A stretch of DNA of 48,476 nucleotides from assembly GCA_030645675.1 (NCBI GenBank), contig JAUSLQ010000189.1, positions 1 to 48,476 of the forward strand. The letters are read 5' to 3'. Within the stretch, counting starts at the first letter, position 1. Every line of letters begins with the position of its first letter. The DNA comes from Actinomycetota bacterium. GTDB lineage: Bacteria; Actinomycetota; Acidimicrobiia; Acidimicrobiales; Ilumatobacteraceae. This document shows, piece by piece, positions 24,185-32,478 of the stretch. A model generated the notes under the pieces. That model worked only from the letters and a program-made list of their open reading frames with translations. It had not been told where the DNA came from and searched no databases. The translations under genes and the position numbers were made by a program.

Positions 24185-24450
24185 GGTGCCCCTTCAGTGA
24201 CGGCGTCGGCCCCACCCAGCTCTTCGAGCAAGCCCAGGTCGGTGAACATCTGCAGGGTCTCCAGCGCCGACGCTTCGTCGAGCCGGGTGATCGCGAAGCC
24301 GGCGTGCACGATCGTGTAGTCGCCCTCCTGCACCTCCGGCACGTACGCGAGGCAGACGGTCTTCGTCACTCCGCCGAAGTCGACCGTGGCCATGCGCGTT
24401 CCGTGTTCGGACCGGATCTCCAACACCTTGCCGGGGACACCGAGGCACAT
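24181..24450 (-). CDS. hypC: Hydrogenase maturation chaperone HypC/HupF
   Basis: This 89-residue chaperone begins MCLGVPGKV; the essential Cys2 binds the Fe(CN)2CO unit and the hydrogenase large-subunit precursor. The [17 protein letters not shown] and [12 protein letters not shown] segments are the standard HypC beta-barrel motifs. It starts 3 bp after hypF and overlaps hypD by 4 bp. The C-terminal helix ending [11 protein letters not shown] is slightly longer than in minimal HypC proteins. Confidence 0.95.
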   Translation of the reverse strand: MCLGVPGKVLEIRSEHGTRMATVDFGGVTKTVCLAYVPEVQEGDYTIVHAGFAITRLDEASALETLQMFTDLGLLEELGGADAVTEGAP

Positions 24451-24452
24451 GA

Positions 24453-26849
24453 CTATCTCCTTCCGTACCCGGCGACGACCGCCTGGCCGAGTGACAAACC
24501 GCCATCGTTGGGTGGGACGAGGCGGTGCGTCAGCACCTCGAACCCTGCTGTTTCCAGCGATGCCCTCGTGAGCCGCGTCAGCAACGCGTTCTGGAACACG
24601 CCGCCGGTGAGCGCCACCGGCAGCACACCGTGAACGGCCGCGACGTGGCGCGAGGCGGCGAGCACGGCGGCGGCGACCGCGTGGTGGAACGCCAGTGCGG
24701 TGCTGGCGAGATCGCTGCCTTCGGTCACGGCGTCGACGATGCCCTGCAGCACAGGGGCGGGGTCGATGATCCCGGCCGTGTCGAGCCCGAAGGCCCACGG
24801 CAACGCTGCCGGGTCGACGGTGCCGCCCTCGGCCAGCACTTCCAACTCGATCGCGGCCTGCGCCTCGTAGGAGATGCGGTGCCGAACCCCCAGCAACGAG
24901 GCGACGGCGTCGAACAGGCGACCCATGCTGGTGGTGGGCACGCACCCGACGTTGCGCTCCACCTGTCGGCGCACGACGGCCAGCTCGACGGCATCGCATG
25001 CTGCGACGGCAGTTAGCGAAGGGTCGGCCTCAATTCCAAGCGCAGCGAGGTACGCCACTGCGATCCGGCACGGGTTGCGCACCGCGCCATCGCCACCGGG
25101 GAGCGGCAACGGAAGCACATGCGCGACGCGGACGAAGCCGGCGTAGTCGGCGAGGAGCACCTCGCCTCCCCAGATCTCGGGTGCGCCGTTGTCGCCGATG
25201 CCGTAGCCGGTGCCGTCGAAGGCGATCCCGATCACCGGCGAGGTGCCGTCCAGGCCGTTCTCGGCCATCACCGATGCGACGTGCGCGTGGTGGTGCTGCA
25301 CCTCCACCAACGTTCGATCGCCGCGGTGCTCGACTGCCCATCGGCGCGTGAGGTAACCGGGATGCCCGTCCGACGCGATGACCGTCGGCTGCACGGCATA
25401 CATCCGTTGGAACGCGTCGACCGATCGCTCGAACGCGTGCAGTGTCTCCAGGTTCTCCATGTCGCCGATGTGCTGGCTGACCCACGCTCGACGGCCGCTC
25501 GCGATGCAGCAGGTGTTCTTCAGCTCACCGCCGACGGCAAGCGTGGGCGCGACGTGCGTGGGCAACGCCACTGGCAACGGCGTGTAGCCCCGGGAGCGGC
25601 GGACAGGCTGCACGTAGCCGTCGACGACTCGGATCACCGAGTCGTCGCAGGGCACGTGGATCGGCCGATCGTGGGTGAGGAACGCGTCGGCCAAGCCTGC
25701 CAGTCGTGTACGTGCATCCGCATCGTCGGTGCAGATCGGCTCGTCGGACAGATTGCCGGACGTCAGCACCAGCGTCCGCGGCGCGGCGTTGCCGGCACCG
25801 GGCGCAGGTGCGAACAGCAGGTGGTGCAACGGCGCGTACGGCAGCATCACACCCAGCAGCGGGTTGCCCGGAGCGACAAACGGCGACACCAGCGTTCCCG
25901 GTCGGCCGCGCAGCAACACGATCGGCCGAGCCGGCGACACGAGCGCGGCAGCTTCCTCATCGCTGATCTCCGCCAACTCATGGGCGGCCGCGAGGTTCGG
26001 CACCATCAACGCGAACGGTTTGTCCGAGCGGCCCTTGCGCTCGCGCAACGAACGCAGCGCCGTGTCGGAGCCGGCGTCACACGCGAGGTGGTAGCCACCG
26101 ATGCCCTTCACCGCCACGATGCCACCGGAGGCGAAGGCGCGGTGCGCTGCCGCGAGGACGGCGTCGGTGCCTTCGACGATCTCGTTGCCGATCTCGAAAC
26201 GCACGCGCGGCCCACACTGCGGGCACGCGTTGGGTTGCGCGTGGTAGCGACGGTCGGCCGGGTCGTGGTACTCGGCGAGACAGGCTGCGCACATGGTGAA
26301 GCCCGCCATCGTGGTGGCCGGTCGGTCGTAGGGCAGGTCGCTGATGATCGTGAAGCGCGGGCCGCAGTTGGTGCAGTTCGTGAACGGGTACCGGTACCGG
26401 CGGTCGGCGGGGTCGAATACCTCGGTCATGCACTCGTCGCACGTGGCGACGTCGGGCGGCACCAGCGTGCGTGCGCCGCCCCCCACTGATGATTCGGCGA
26501 TGACGAAGCCGCTCACACCGGTCAGCGGCACCGCCACTTGAGTCACCGACTCGACGCGCGCCAAAGGTGGGGCATCGCGGGAGAGGCGCTCGGCGAACAC
26601 CGCGAGCACCACCACATCACCCTCGACCTCGACGAACACGCCCGCCGCGTCGTTGCCCACGAACCCGGCGAGTCCGAGCTCGGTCGATAGCCGATGCACG
26701 AACGGGCGGAACCCCACGCCCTGCACCACACCTGTGACGAGCAGGCGCCGACGTTCGACGCCATCCACGCGAGCGCCGGGCGCGGCGATCACGGGTCGAC
26801 GCCCCAGACAGTGACCCGGTTGTTGCCCGGGTCGTTCGGTGGTGGTCAC
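24453..26849 (-). CDS. hypF: Carbamoyltransferase HypF
   Basis: This 798-residue enzyme converts carbamoyl phosphate to carbamoyl-adenylate and transfers the carbamoyl group to HypE. The domain order is complete. An acylphosphatase-like domain (about residues 33-120, VQGVGFRPFVHRL) is followed by two zinc-finger pairs (CDEC, CTNC, CAAC, CPQC; about 137-215), a YrdC-like domain (about 225-400, GIGGYHLACDA) and a Kae1-like domain (about 430-798, VQHHHAHVASVMAENGLDG and a late ALTGGVFQNALL). The start codon 26849 has an N-terminal tail of about 30 residues before the first domain. It is first in the leftward hyp block. Confidence 0.95.
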   Translation of the reverse strand: MTTTERPGQQPGHCLGRRPVIAAPGARVDGVERRRLLVTGVVQGVGFRPFVHRLSTELGLAGFVGNDAAGVFVEVEGDVVVLAVFAERLSRDAPPLARVESVTQVAVPLTGVSGFVIAESSVGGGARTLVPPDVATCDECMTEVFDPADRRYRYPFTNCTNCGPRFTIISDLPYDRPATTMAGFTMCAACLAEYHDPADRRYHAQPNACPQCGPRVRFEIGNEIVEGTDAVLAAAHRAFASGGIVAVKGIGGYHLACDAGSDTALRSLRERKGRSDKPFALMVPNLAAAHELAEISDEEAAALVSPARPIVLLRGRPGTLVSPFVAPGNPLLGVMLPYAPLHHLLFAPAPGAGNAAPRTLVLTSGNLSDEPICTDDADARTRLAGLADAFLTHDRPIHVPCDDSVIRVVDGYVQPVRRSRGYTPLPVALPTHVAPTLAVGGELKNTCCIASGRRAWVSQHIGDMENLETLHAFERSVDAFQRMYAVQPTVIASDGHPGYLTRRWAVEHRGDRTLVEVQHHHAHVASVMAENGLDGTSPVIGIAFDGTGYGIGDNGAPEIWGGEVLLADYAGFVRVAHVLPLPLPGGDGAVRNPCRIAVAYLAALGIEADPSLTAVAACDAVELAVVRRQVERNVGCVPTTSMGRLFDAVASLLGVRHRISYEAQAAIELEVLAEGGTVDPAALPWAFGLDTAGIIDPAPVLQGIVDAVTEGSDLASTALAFHHAVAAAVLAASRHVAAVHGVLPVALTGGVFQNALLTRLTRASLETAGFEVLTHRLVPPNDGGLSLGQAVVAGYGRR

Positions 26850-26869
26850 GACCTGCTCCCTCTCTGCTC

Positions 26870-27074
26870 GTGGACCTGCACCAGCTGGCGGTCGATCACT
26901 TCCACTCCATCGGCATCACCAGCTCGCTGGAACAACTCGCGTGCCTTACGGTACTTGGCCGCCGCGTGTTCGAACACGGCGGCATGGCAGTTCATCTACG
27001 ATCTCGTCGACGGCGGCGGCGAGTTCGACTTCACCGCCGTCGGCGCGGCACTCGTTCAACACGGCTCGCGGTAG
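26870..27074 (+). pseudogene. Possible small gene broken by a frameshift, between hypF and hypA
   Basis: From GTG 26870 a frame with good codon bias reads DLHQLAVDHFHSIGITSSLE up to about 26940. Beyond that, good codon bias continues in a second frame (FIYDLVDGGGEFDFTAVGAA, stop at 27074). A one-base change between about 26935 and 26990 would join them into one protein of about 67 residues. I do not recognise the family. It could be an inactivated hydrogenase-associated gene or a base-call error. It ends 10 bp before hypA. Confidence 0.35.
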
Positions 27075-27084
27075 CGTGCGCGCC

Positions 27085-27444
27085 GTGCACGAGCTTTCGA
27101 TCTGTACATCGCTGGCCAGGATCGTCGAGGCGCACGCCGACGGACGTACGGTCGATGTCGTGCACCTCGACGTCGGCCACCTGCGCCAGGTCATCCCCGA
27201 CACGTTGCGCTACTCGTGGGAGATCGTGGTGCTCGACACGCCACTTGCCGGATCGGTGCTGGACATCAACCACATCCCGGCGGTGCTGCACTGCCGCATC
27301 TGCGGTGCTCGCACCGCCATCGAGGTGCCGGTCTTCCGATGCGGCTGCGGTTCCACCGCCGTCGATGTCGTCGGCGGAGAGGAACTGCTCGTCACATCAC
27401 TCGACCTCGCCGGCCCGCGCACCGCTGCGCCGCCACGACCCTGA
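27085..27444 (+). CDS. hypA: Hydrogenase nickel-insertion protein HypA
   Basis: This 119-residue protein starts at GTG with VHELSICTSL, so the nickel-binding His2 and Glu3 are present. It delivers nickel to the hydrogenase large subunit together with HypB. The zinc-ribbon part has a normal CRIC pair, but the second pair reads FRCGCGS, that is C-x-C instead of C-x2-C. The GGEELLVTSLDLA end matches the family. It is followed 15 bp later by hypB. Confidence 0.9.
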   Translation: MHELSICTSLARIVEAHADGRTVDVVHLDVGHLRQVIPDTLRYSWEIVVLDTPLAGSVLDINHIPAVLHCRICGARTAIEVPVFRCGCGSTAVDVVGGEELLVTSLDLAGPRTAAPPRP

Positions 27445-27459
27445 ACGGAGATCCAACTC

Positions 27460-28263
27460 ATGGGACGGTTCCACTACCACGCCGACGGCACGGGCCACTC
27501 GCACGACCAAGACCACGACCAAGACCACGAGCACGAGCACGAGCACGACCATCACCACGAGGGCAGTGTCGGCGATCACTCCGGGTACACCACCGGTGGG
27601 CTGCGGGTCGACGTGTTGGAGAAGATCCTGGGCGAGAACGACCGCACGGCCGAGGCCAACCGCAGCGACTTCGCCGACGCCCACGTGCACGTCGTCAACA
27701 TGATGTCGTCGCCCGGCGCCGGCAAGACCACCCTGCTGCGCGAGGTCCTGCTGCGCATCGGCGCCACCCTGCGAGTCGGCATCGTCGAGGGCGACATCGA
27801 GACGTCGATCGACGCCGATCGCCTCGCCGGCCTCGGCGCACCAGTGTCGCTGATCAACACGGCCAACGGCTTCGGCGGCGAGTGCCACCTGGACGCGACG
27901 ATGGTGCGTTCCGCATTGCCGCGGCTGCCGCTCGCCGATCTCGACCTGCTGGTCATCGAGAACGTCGGCAACCTCGTGTGCCCCGCCGAGTTCGACGTCG
28001 GCGAAGACGCGCGGGCGATGGTCTTCTCCATCACCGAGGGCGAGGAGAAGCCGCTCAAGTACCCGGTCATGTTCCGCTCTGCCGACCTCGTCATCGTCAA
28101 CAAGATCGACCTGCTCCCGTACCTCGACTTCGACCTTCCCGCGTTCTACTCGAACCTTCGCGACGTGAACCCACACGTGCGCACGATCGAGACCTCGGCC
28201 AAGACCGGTACCGGCGTCGACGACGTCTGCACCTGGCTGCGCTCGCTGGCCGACCACGAATGA
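27460..28263 (+). CDS. hypB: Hydrogenase nickel-incorporation GTPase HypB
   Basis: This 267-residue GTPase drives nickel insertion with HypA. Residues 5-40 contain 13 histidines in a His-Asp/Glu-rich tract (HSHDQDHDQDHEHEHEHDHH), a nickel-storage segment as in HypB proteins of metal-storing type. The G domain has the P-loop SSPGAGKTT (83-91), EGDIETSIDADR, LVIENVGNLVCP and NKIDLLPY. The N-terminal CxxCGC nickel site found in some HypB proteins is absent. Its stop overlaps a 38-codon ORF (ATGA). Confidence 0.95.
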   Translation: MGRFHYHADGTGHSHDQDHDQDHEHEHEHDHHHEGSVGDHSGYTTGGLRVDVLEKILGENDRTAEANRSDFADAHVHVVNMMSSPGAGKTTLLREVLLRIGATLRVGIVEGDIETSIDADRLAGLGAPVSLINTANGFGGECHLDATMVRSALPRLPLADLDLLVIENVGNLVCPAEFDVGEDARAMVFSITEGEEKPLKYPVMFRSADLVIVNKIDLLPYLDFDLPAFYSNLRDVNPHVRTIETSAKTGTGVDDVCTWLRSLADHE

Positions 28264-28376
28264 CCACTGTTCGACGACGTCACGCCGGTGACCTGGCCTA
28301 CCCCTGGGCCATCGTCGCCCGGCTGCGCGAGGAGGGCCACACCGTCGGCCGCACGCGACTCCGAAACGGGTACTGA
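28260..28376 (+). CDS. Short 38-residue ORF coupled to hypB
   Basis: The ATG at 28260 overlaps the hypB stop (ATGA) and opens a 38-residue frame starting MTTVRRRHAGDLAYPWAIVA with G/C-rich third positions. The product is basic with one short helix and no recognised domain. It could be a genuine small protein or the 5' remnant of a gene lost at this junction, since the hyp block ends here and an unrelated catabolic block begins. Confidence 0.4.
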   Translation: MTTVRRRHAGDLAYPWAIVARLREEGHTVGRTRLRNGY

Positions 28377-28464
28377 GATCGTCTCGGAATCCGGGATGGT
28401 CCAGCCCTAGAAGCCGGAATGGGACGGATCAGCCCCGGAAGCGCCGGTGACATCCCACGGTGAT

Positions 28465-28488
28465 CGGATCACGATCTCGTGAGATCCG
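28465..28488 (-). terminator. Possible terminator of the leftward catabolic operon
   Basis: CGGATC (28465-28470) can pair with GATCCG (28483-28488) around a 12-nt loop, directly after the stop codon of the intradiol dioxygenase gene. The stem is short. Confidence 0.3.
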
Positions 28489-29316
28489 TCAGGCGTCGTC
28501 GAGGACGACGTCGAACGTGGTAGCCAGCTCTCCGTCGGCGTCGGTCGTGAACGTTCGCACCAAGCTGTCGCGTACGCCGAAGACTGCGTCGTTGAGCAGG
28601 TAGTCGCTCTCACTGTCGAACAAGTGGGTGATGAGCGGCTTGAAGCCGTCGAGGCTGAACCACAGATGAGTGTGACCCGGACGCCACCAGCTGCGACCGT
28701 TGTCCTTGAGCAGCTTCCCGGCGGGGCCGTCGTCGGGGATGGGGTACGGCACCGGGCGGATGGTCCGGATGGCAAACGTGCCGTCGTCGTCGGTGCGGTA
28801 CACGCCGCGTAGGTTGAACGAGTGCTGGCCGCCGGGCTGCTGGCAGGCGTAGAAGCCCGACGAGGCGTTCTGCCAGGCGTCGACCTTCACACCGGGCAGT
28901 GGCTCGCCGCTCAGGTTCGTCACCCTCCCGCGGATGATGACCCGGTCACCCGCGTCGTCGTCCTCGAGCATCGACTCGCCGTTGGCGCGCTCGGGCGATC
29001 CGGGCACGAAGAACGGGCCGAGGACCGTGTTCTCGGTACTGCCGGCTGAGCCGGCGTGGCTGATGGTCTCCACGAGGGTGCTCACGCCGAGCGTGTCGCT
29101 CAACAGGATGTACTCCTGGCGGACGTCGTCGCAGATCTTGCCCGTGGCAGTGAGGAATTGGATGCCGGTGAACCACTCGTCGTGCTGCAGACCGACCTCC
29201 TCGACGAAGGCGTGTAGGTGCCGGATGGCTGCCTTGGTGATCTCCGCGAGGCGCGGGTTGGGCGACTGGTCGTAGCGCGCCAGGACCTCGCTGATCAGTT
29301 CGGCGTGTTGGTTCAT
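28489..29316 (-). CDS. Intradiol ring-cleavage dioxygenase, hydroxyquinol/catechol 1,2-dioxygenase type
   Basis: This 275-residue Fe(III) dioxygenase cleaves aromatic rings between adjacent hydroxyls. Ligand candidates are the Tyr in GFYACQQPG, the Tyr in PVPYPIPDDGP and the two His in RPGHTHLWF. The N-terminal helical dimer domain includes EYILLSDTLGVSTLVETI, which resembles hydroxyquinol 1,2-dioxygenases. With maleylacetate reductase in the same operon, hydroxyquinol (giving maleylacetate) is the most likely substrate; catechol is the alternative. The ATG at 29316 follows GAGGGA. It is the last gene of the block, 41 bp after the thiolase. Confidence 0.88.
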   Translation of the reverse strand: MNQHAELISEVLARYDQSPNPRLAEITKAAIRHLHAFVEEVGLQHDEWFTGIQFLTATGKICDDVRQEYILLSDTLGVSTLVETISHAGSAGSTENTVLGPFFVPGSPERANGESMLEDDDAGDRVIIRGRVTNLSGEPLPGVKVDAWQNASSGFYACQQPGGQHSFNLRGVYRTDDDGTFAIRTIRPVPYPIPDDGPAGKLLKDNGRSWWRPGHTHLWFSLDGFKPLITHLFDSESDYLLNDAVFGVRDSLVRTFTTDADGELATTFDVVLDDA

Positions 29317-29357
29317 GATTCCCTCAATTTGGTTAGTTGGTATGACGGACCTGTGGG

Positions 29358-30542
29358 TCAATGCAGGCTCTCGATCACCACGGCAATGCCCTGACCGACG
29401 CCGATGCACATGGTGGCGAGGCCGTAGCGCCCACCGGTCCGCTGAAGGTGGTGGGTCAGCGTGGTGACGATGCGGATGCCGCTGCAACCGAGCGGGTGCC
29501 CGATGGCGATGGCACCACCGAGCGGGTTGACCTTGGTGGGGTCGAGTTCGGGCATCTCGCGAAGACATGCGATGGACTGGGCGGCGAACGCCTCGTTCAG
29601 TTCGACCGCGTCGAGGTCGCTCCAGGTGATTCCGGCGCGCCGCAGCGCGAGCCGGGATGCCTCGACGGGGCCGAGACCGAACAGGTGAGGCTCTACACCG
29701 GCGGTGCCACGGCCGGCGATCCGCGCGAGCGGAGTCGCGCCGAGTCGTTCGGCTCCCGCAGCGGAGGTGACGAGCATCGCAGCTGCGCCGTCGTTCATCG
29801 GCGACGAGTTACCGGCGGTCACCGAGCCGTTGGATCGGAAGACAGGCTTCAGCTTGGCAAGCGTTTCCGGGGTGCTGTCGGGCCGGACGCATTCGTCCCT
29901 GGGCAGGTCGGCACCCGGCGCTGCGATGATCTCGGGGTCGAACGATCCATTCGCCCACGCCTCGGTGGCCCGCCGGTGCGAGTCCGCCGCGAAGTCGTCC
30001 TGCTCCTCGCGGCTGATTGCGTACTTGTCGGCGAGGATCTCCGCTCCTTCACCGAGGGCGACCGTCCACTCCTTGGGCATCTGCGGGTTGACCATTCGCC
30101 AGCCGAGCGCGGAGTTCCACAGCTGTTCGTGGCTGGTGGGGTAGCCCTTGGCAGGCTTCAGCAACACCCACGGCGCACGGGTCATGCTCTCGACCCCACC
30201 GGCGACGACGATGTCGGCGTCTCCGACCTCGACGGTTCGGGACGCACCGAACAGCGCCTCCATGCCACTCCCACACAAGCGGTTGAACGTCGCGCCCGGG
30301 ACCGTGACGGGGAAGCCGGCGAGGAGAGACGCCATCCGCGCCACGTTGCGGTTGTCTTCGCCGGCACCGTTGGCATCACCTGCGTAGATCTCGTCGATGT
30401 CGGCAGGATCGAGGGAGGCGTTGCGGCGGGCGATGGCCCGGTACGCCTCGGCAAGAAGGTCGTCGGGGCGGACACCAGCGAGGGCGCCGCCGAGCTTGCC
30501 GAGCGGGGTTCGGACGGCATCGACGATGAATGACTGTGTCAT
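29358..30542 (-). CDS. pcaF: 3-oxoadipyl-CoA / acetyl-CoA C-acyltransferase (thiolase)
   Basis: This 394-residue thiolase has the acylated Cys90 in FNRLCGSG, the NEAFAAQS motif, GHPLGCSG and the second catalytic Cys in CIGVGQG. In this context it would cleave 3-oxoadipyl-CoA to acetyl-CoA and succinyl-CoA, the last step of the 3-oxoadipate pathway. It overlaps livM by 4 bp. Sequence alone does not separate PcaF from other degradative thiolases; the maleylacetate reductase and CoA-transferase genes upstream support the assignment. Confidence 0.88.
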   Translation of the reverse strand: MTQSFIVDAVRTPLGKLGGALAGVRPDDLLAEAYRAIARRNASLDPADIDEIYAGDANGAGEDNRNVARMASLLAGFPVTVPGATFNRLCGSGMEALFGASRTVEVGDADIVVAGGVESMTRAPWVLLKPAKGYPTSHEQLWNSALGWRMVNPQMPKEWTVALGEGAEILADKYAISREEQDDFAADSHRRATEAWANGSFDPEIIAAPGADLPRDECVRPDSTPETLAKLKPVFRSNGSVTAGNSSPMNDGAAAMLVTSAAGAERLGATPLARIAGRGTAGVEPHLFGLGPVEASRLALRRAGITWSDLDAVELNEAFAAQSIACLREMPELDPTKVNPLGGAIAIGHPLGCSGIRIVTTLTHHLQRTGGRYGLATMCIGVGQGIAVVIESLH

Positions 30543-31615
30543 GTGGAACGTTTCCGATCGCGGTGATCGCCGACCTCGTCATCTACGACGAGCCGGCGCT
30601 GGATGGGGAAGACCTGAAGGCTCGGAAAGTGCCGCTGGAGTGAACCCCACAAGCCTCGCTGGAAGAAGAGGGCGACGACCATTGCGAGGAGGCCGGTGAC
30701 GATGAGGTACCACTCGTCGCTCAACTGGATGGCGCTGTCGGTGCTGGTCACGTAGTCGCGCACGAGGTACCACAGGGCAGCGCCGATGATCGGCCCTTCA
30801 ATGGTGCCGATGCCGCCGATGACGACCATCACCACGATTGGAGCGGTCCAATCAGCGACACCGAACGCGGTGTCGGGTTGGATGCGGATCTTGAGCAGGT
30901 ACCAGACGGCACCGGCAGCTCCGGTGAAGAGGGCAGCGATCATGAACACGATGAACCGCTCGCGGTAGACGTTGACGCCGAGACCGCCAGCTCCGTGCTC
31001 GTTGTCGCGGACGGCCTGCAGCGAAAGCCCGATCCGCGAGCGCAGCAGGAGCGCGATGACGGTGACCGCGAGCACTGCCAGGCCCAGCGCGATGAAGGCC
31101 GTCGTCTGGAAGCGCTCGGCCTTCGGATACAGGTCGGTCGGGACGTCGAGCGAGGTGCCACTGCCTCCTTTGATGGGGTCGTCCTTGTACTGCTTCACCA
31201 ACAGGCGGACGACTTCGGCGATCACCCACATACCGATCGCGAAGTAGCCACCTCGAAGCCGGAACGCGAGCAGCGCGATGGGGACGGAGGCGATCAGCAC
31301 GATCAGGGCGGCCGGGACGATGGAGAAGTACACGTCCTGTCCATAGCCGTTGCCGAACACGATGAGCCCATATGCGCCGAGGCCGATGAAGGCCTGCTGG
31401 CCGATCGAGACGAGGCCGGTGTAGCCGGCGAGGAGGTTCCACATCGACGCGACGACGACGAACACGCACAGTTCGACGATCTTCGTCTGGGTGGCCGGGT
31501 TGTCGCTGGCCGCGAGGAACGCCAGCCATGCGACCAGGAGCACGCCGAGGAGGCCGAGGACGCGGCTGGTGGTGGTGGCGCGGACGACGTGCGCTGGTGC
31601 TGGGACGTCGCTCAT
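30539..31615 (-). CDS. livM: Branched-chain amino acid-type ABC transporter permease, LivM-like
   Basis: This 358-residue inner-membrane permease has about nine hydrophobic helices and the family motifs YTGLVSIGQQAFIGLGAYG and AVRDNEHGAGGLGVNVYRER (the EAA-like loop). It pairs with LivH to form the channel of a HAAT-type importer. In this operon the transported compound is more likely an aromatic or related acid than an amino acid; that is inference. It overlaps livH and the thiolase by 4 bp each. The hydrophilic tail after about residue 330 is somewhat long. Confidence 0.9.
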   Translation of the reverse strand: MSDVPAPAHVVRATTTSRVLGLLGVLLVAWLAFLAASDNPATQTKIVELCVFVVVASMWNLLAGYTGLVSIGQQAFIGLGAYGLIVFGNGYGQDVYFSIVPAALIVLIASVPIALLAFRLRGGYFAIGMWVIAEVVRLLVKQYKDDPIKGGSGTSLDVPTDLYPKAERFQTTAFIALGLAVLAVTVIALLLRSRIGLSLQAVRDNEHGAGGLGVNVYRERFIVFMIAALFTGAAGAVWYLLKIRIQPDTAFGVADWTAPIVVMVVIGGIGTIEGPIIGAALWYLVRDYVTSTDSAIQLSDEWYLIVTGLLAMVVALFFQRGLWGSLQRHFPSLQVFPIQRRLVVDDEVGDHRDRKRST

Positions 31616-32478
31616 GTCTCCGCCCTCCCGAACAGGCCGTTCGGTCGCACGGCGAGCACGATCAGGAAGAGCACGTGTCCGAACAGCTGTGCGGGCCAGT
31701 CGGTGAACTGCTCGGCGCCGAGTGTCTGTGCGAGGCCAAGGGCGATGCCGCCGGCAAGCGTTCCCCACAGGGACCCGAGCCCGCCGATGATGACGGCCTC
31801 GAAGGCGAAGATCAGCAGCCCAGGCCCGTCGGAGCTGGCGAAGTTCGTTTGGGCACCGCTGAAGATGCCGGCGAGGAAGACCGTACTGACGGCGATGCCC
31901 GACGCGATCACGTAGATCGCTCGGCTGTTGATACCCATCAGCCTGGCGGCCTCGGGGTCGTCGCTGGTGGCCCGGAACGCGCGGCCCGTGCTGGTGCGGC
32001 CGAGGAAGAGCGAGAGCGACACGAGCACGAGCACCGCGACGACGAAGCGAAGCAACGGAAATGCGCCGACGCTGACCTCCCCGATCGAGAAGGACTTGGT
32101 CTTCAGCGAACCGATGTCCAACGCGCGCCGGTCTGCGGTGTAGACCTTGAGCAGCGCGTTCTGGATGACGATGCTGAGGCCGAACGTGGCGACGATCTGG
32201 AGGGCAGGGTCGACGCCGACGAGCCGGTCGAAGACGACCTTCTGGAGCAGGACGCCGACGCCGAATCCGACCGGTATCAGCACGAGGATCGTCCAGAACG
32301 GCGACCCGCCGGCGGTGAGCACGAGGGTGCTCGACAAGAACGCGGCGGTGACGGCCAGATCGCCGTGTGCGAGGTTGATCAGCCGCATCACCCCGAAGCT
32401 CACCGAGAGGCCGGTGGCGTAGAGGGCGTAGAGGCCGCCGAGCAGAACGCCGCCGATGGCGGCCATGATCCAGTTCAT
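31612..32478 (-). CDS. livH: Branched-chain amino acid-type ABC transporter permease, LivH-like
   Basis: This 288-residue permease is very hydrophobic, with about eight helices. It starts MNWIMAAIGGVLLGGLYALY and carries the LivH signature LINLAHGDLAVTAAF and the loop RATSDDPEAARLMGIN. It forms the membrane channel with LivM. Its start overlaps the end of livF and its stop overlaps livM (4 bp each). Confidence 0.92.
   Translation of the reverse strand: MNWIMAAIGGVLLGGLYALYATGLSVSFGVMRLINLAHGDLAVTAAFLSSTLVLTAGGSPFWTILVLIPVGFGVGVLLQKVVFDRLVGVDPALQIVATFGLSIVIQNALLKVYTADRRALDIGSLKTKSFSIGEVSVGAFPLLRFVVAVLVLVSLSLFLGRTSTGRAFRATSDDPEAARLMGINSRAIYVIASGIAVSTVFLAGIFSGAQTNFASSDGPGLLIFAFEAVIIGGLGSLWGTLAGGIALGLAQTLGAEQFTDWPAQLFGHVLFLIVLAVRPNGLFGRAET

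Noticed and set aside
25119-26489. A 456-codon open frame on the plus strand inside hypF
   Set aside because: It is an opposite-strand shadow: the hypF frame has all family motifs and the plus frame is rich in Arg, His and Val without domains.
27490-27560. Short repeats of CACGACCAAGAC/CACGAGCACGAG type considered as a repeat array
   Set aside because: They encode the His-rich nickel-binding tract of HypB and have no spacer structure.
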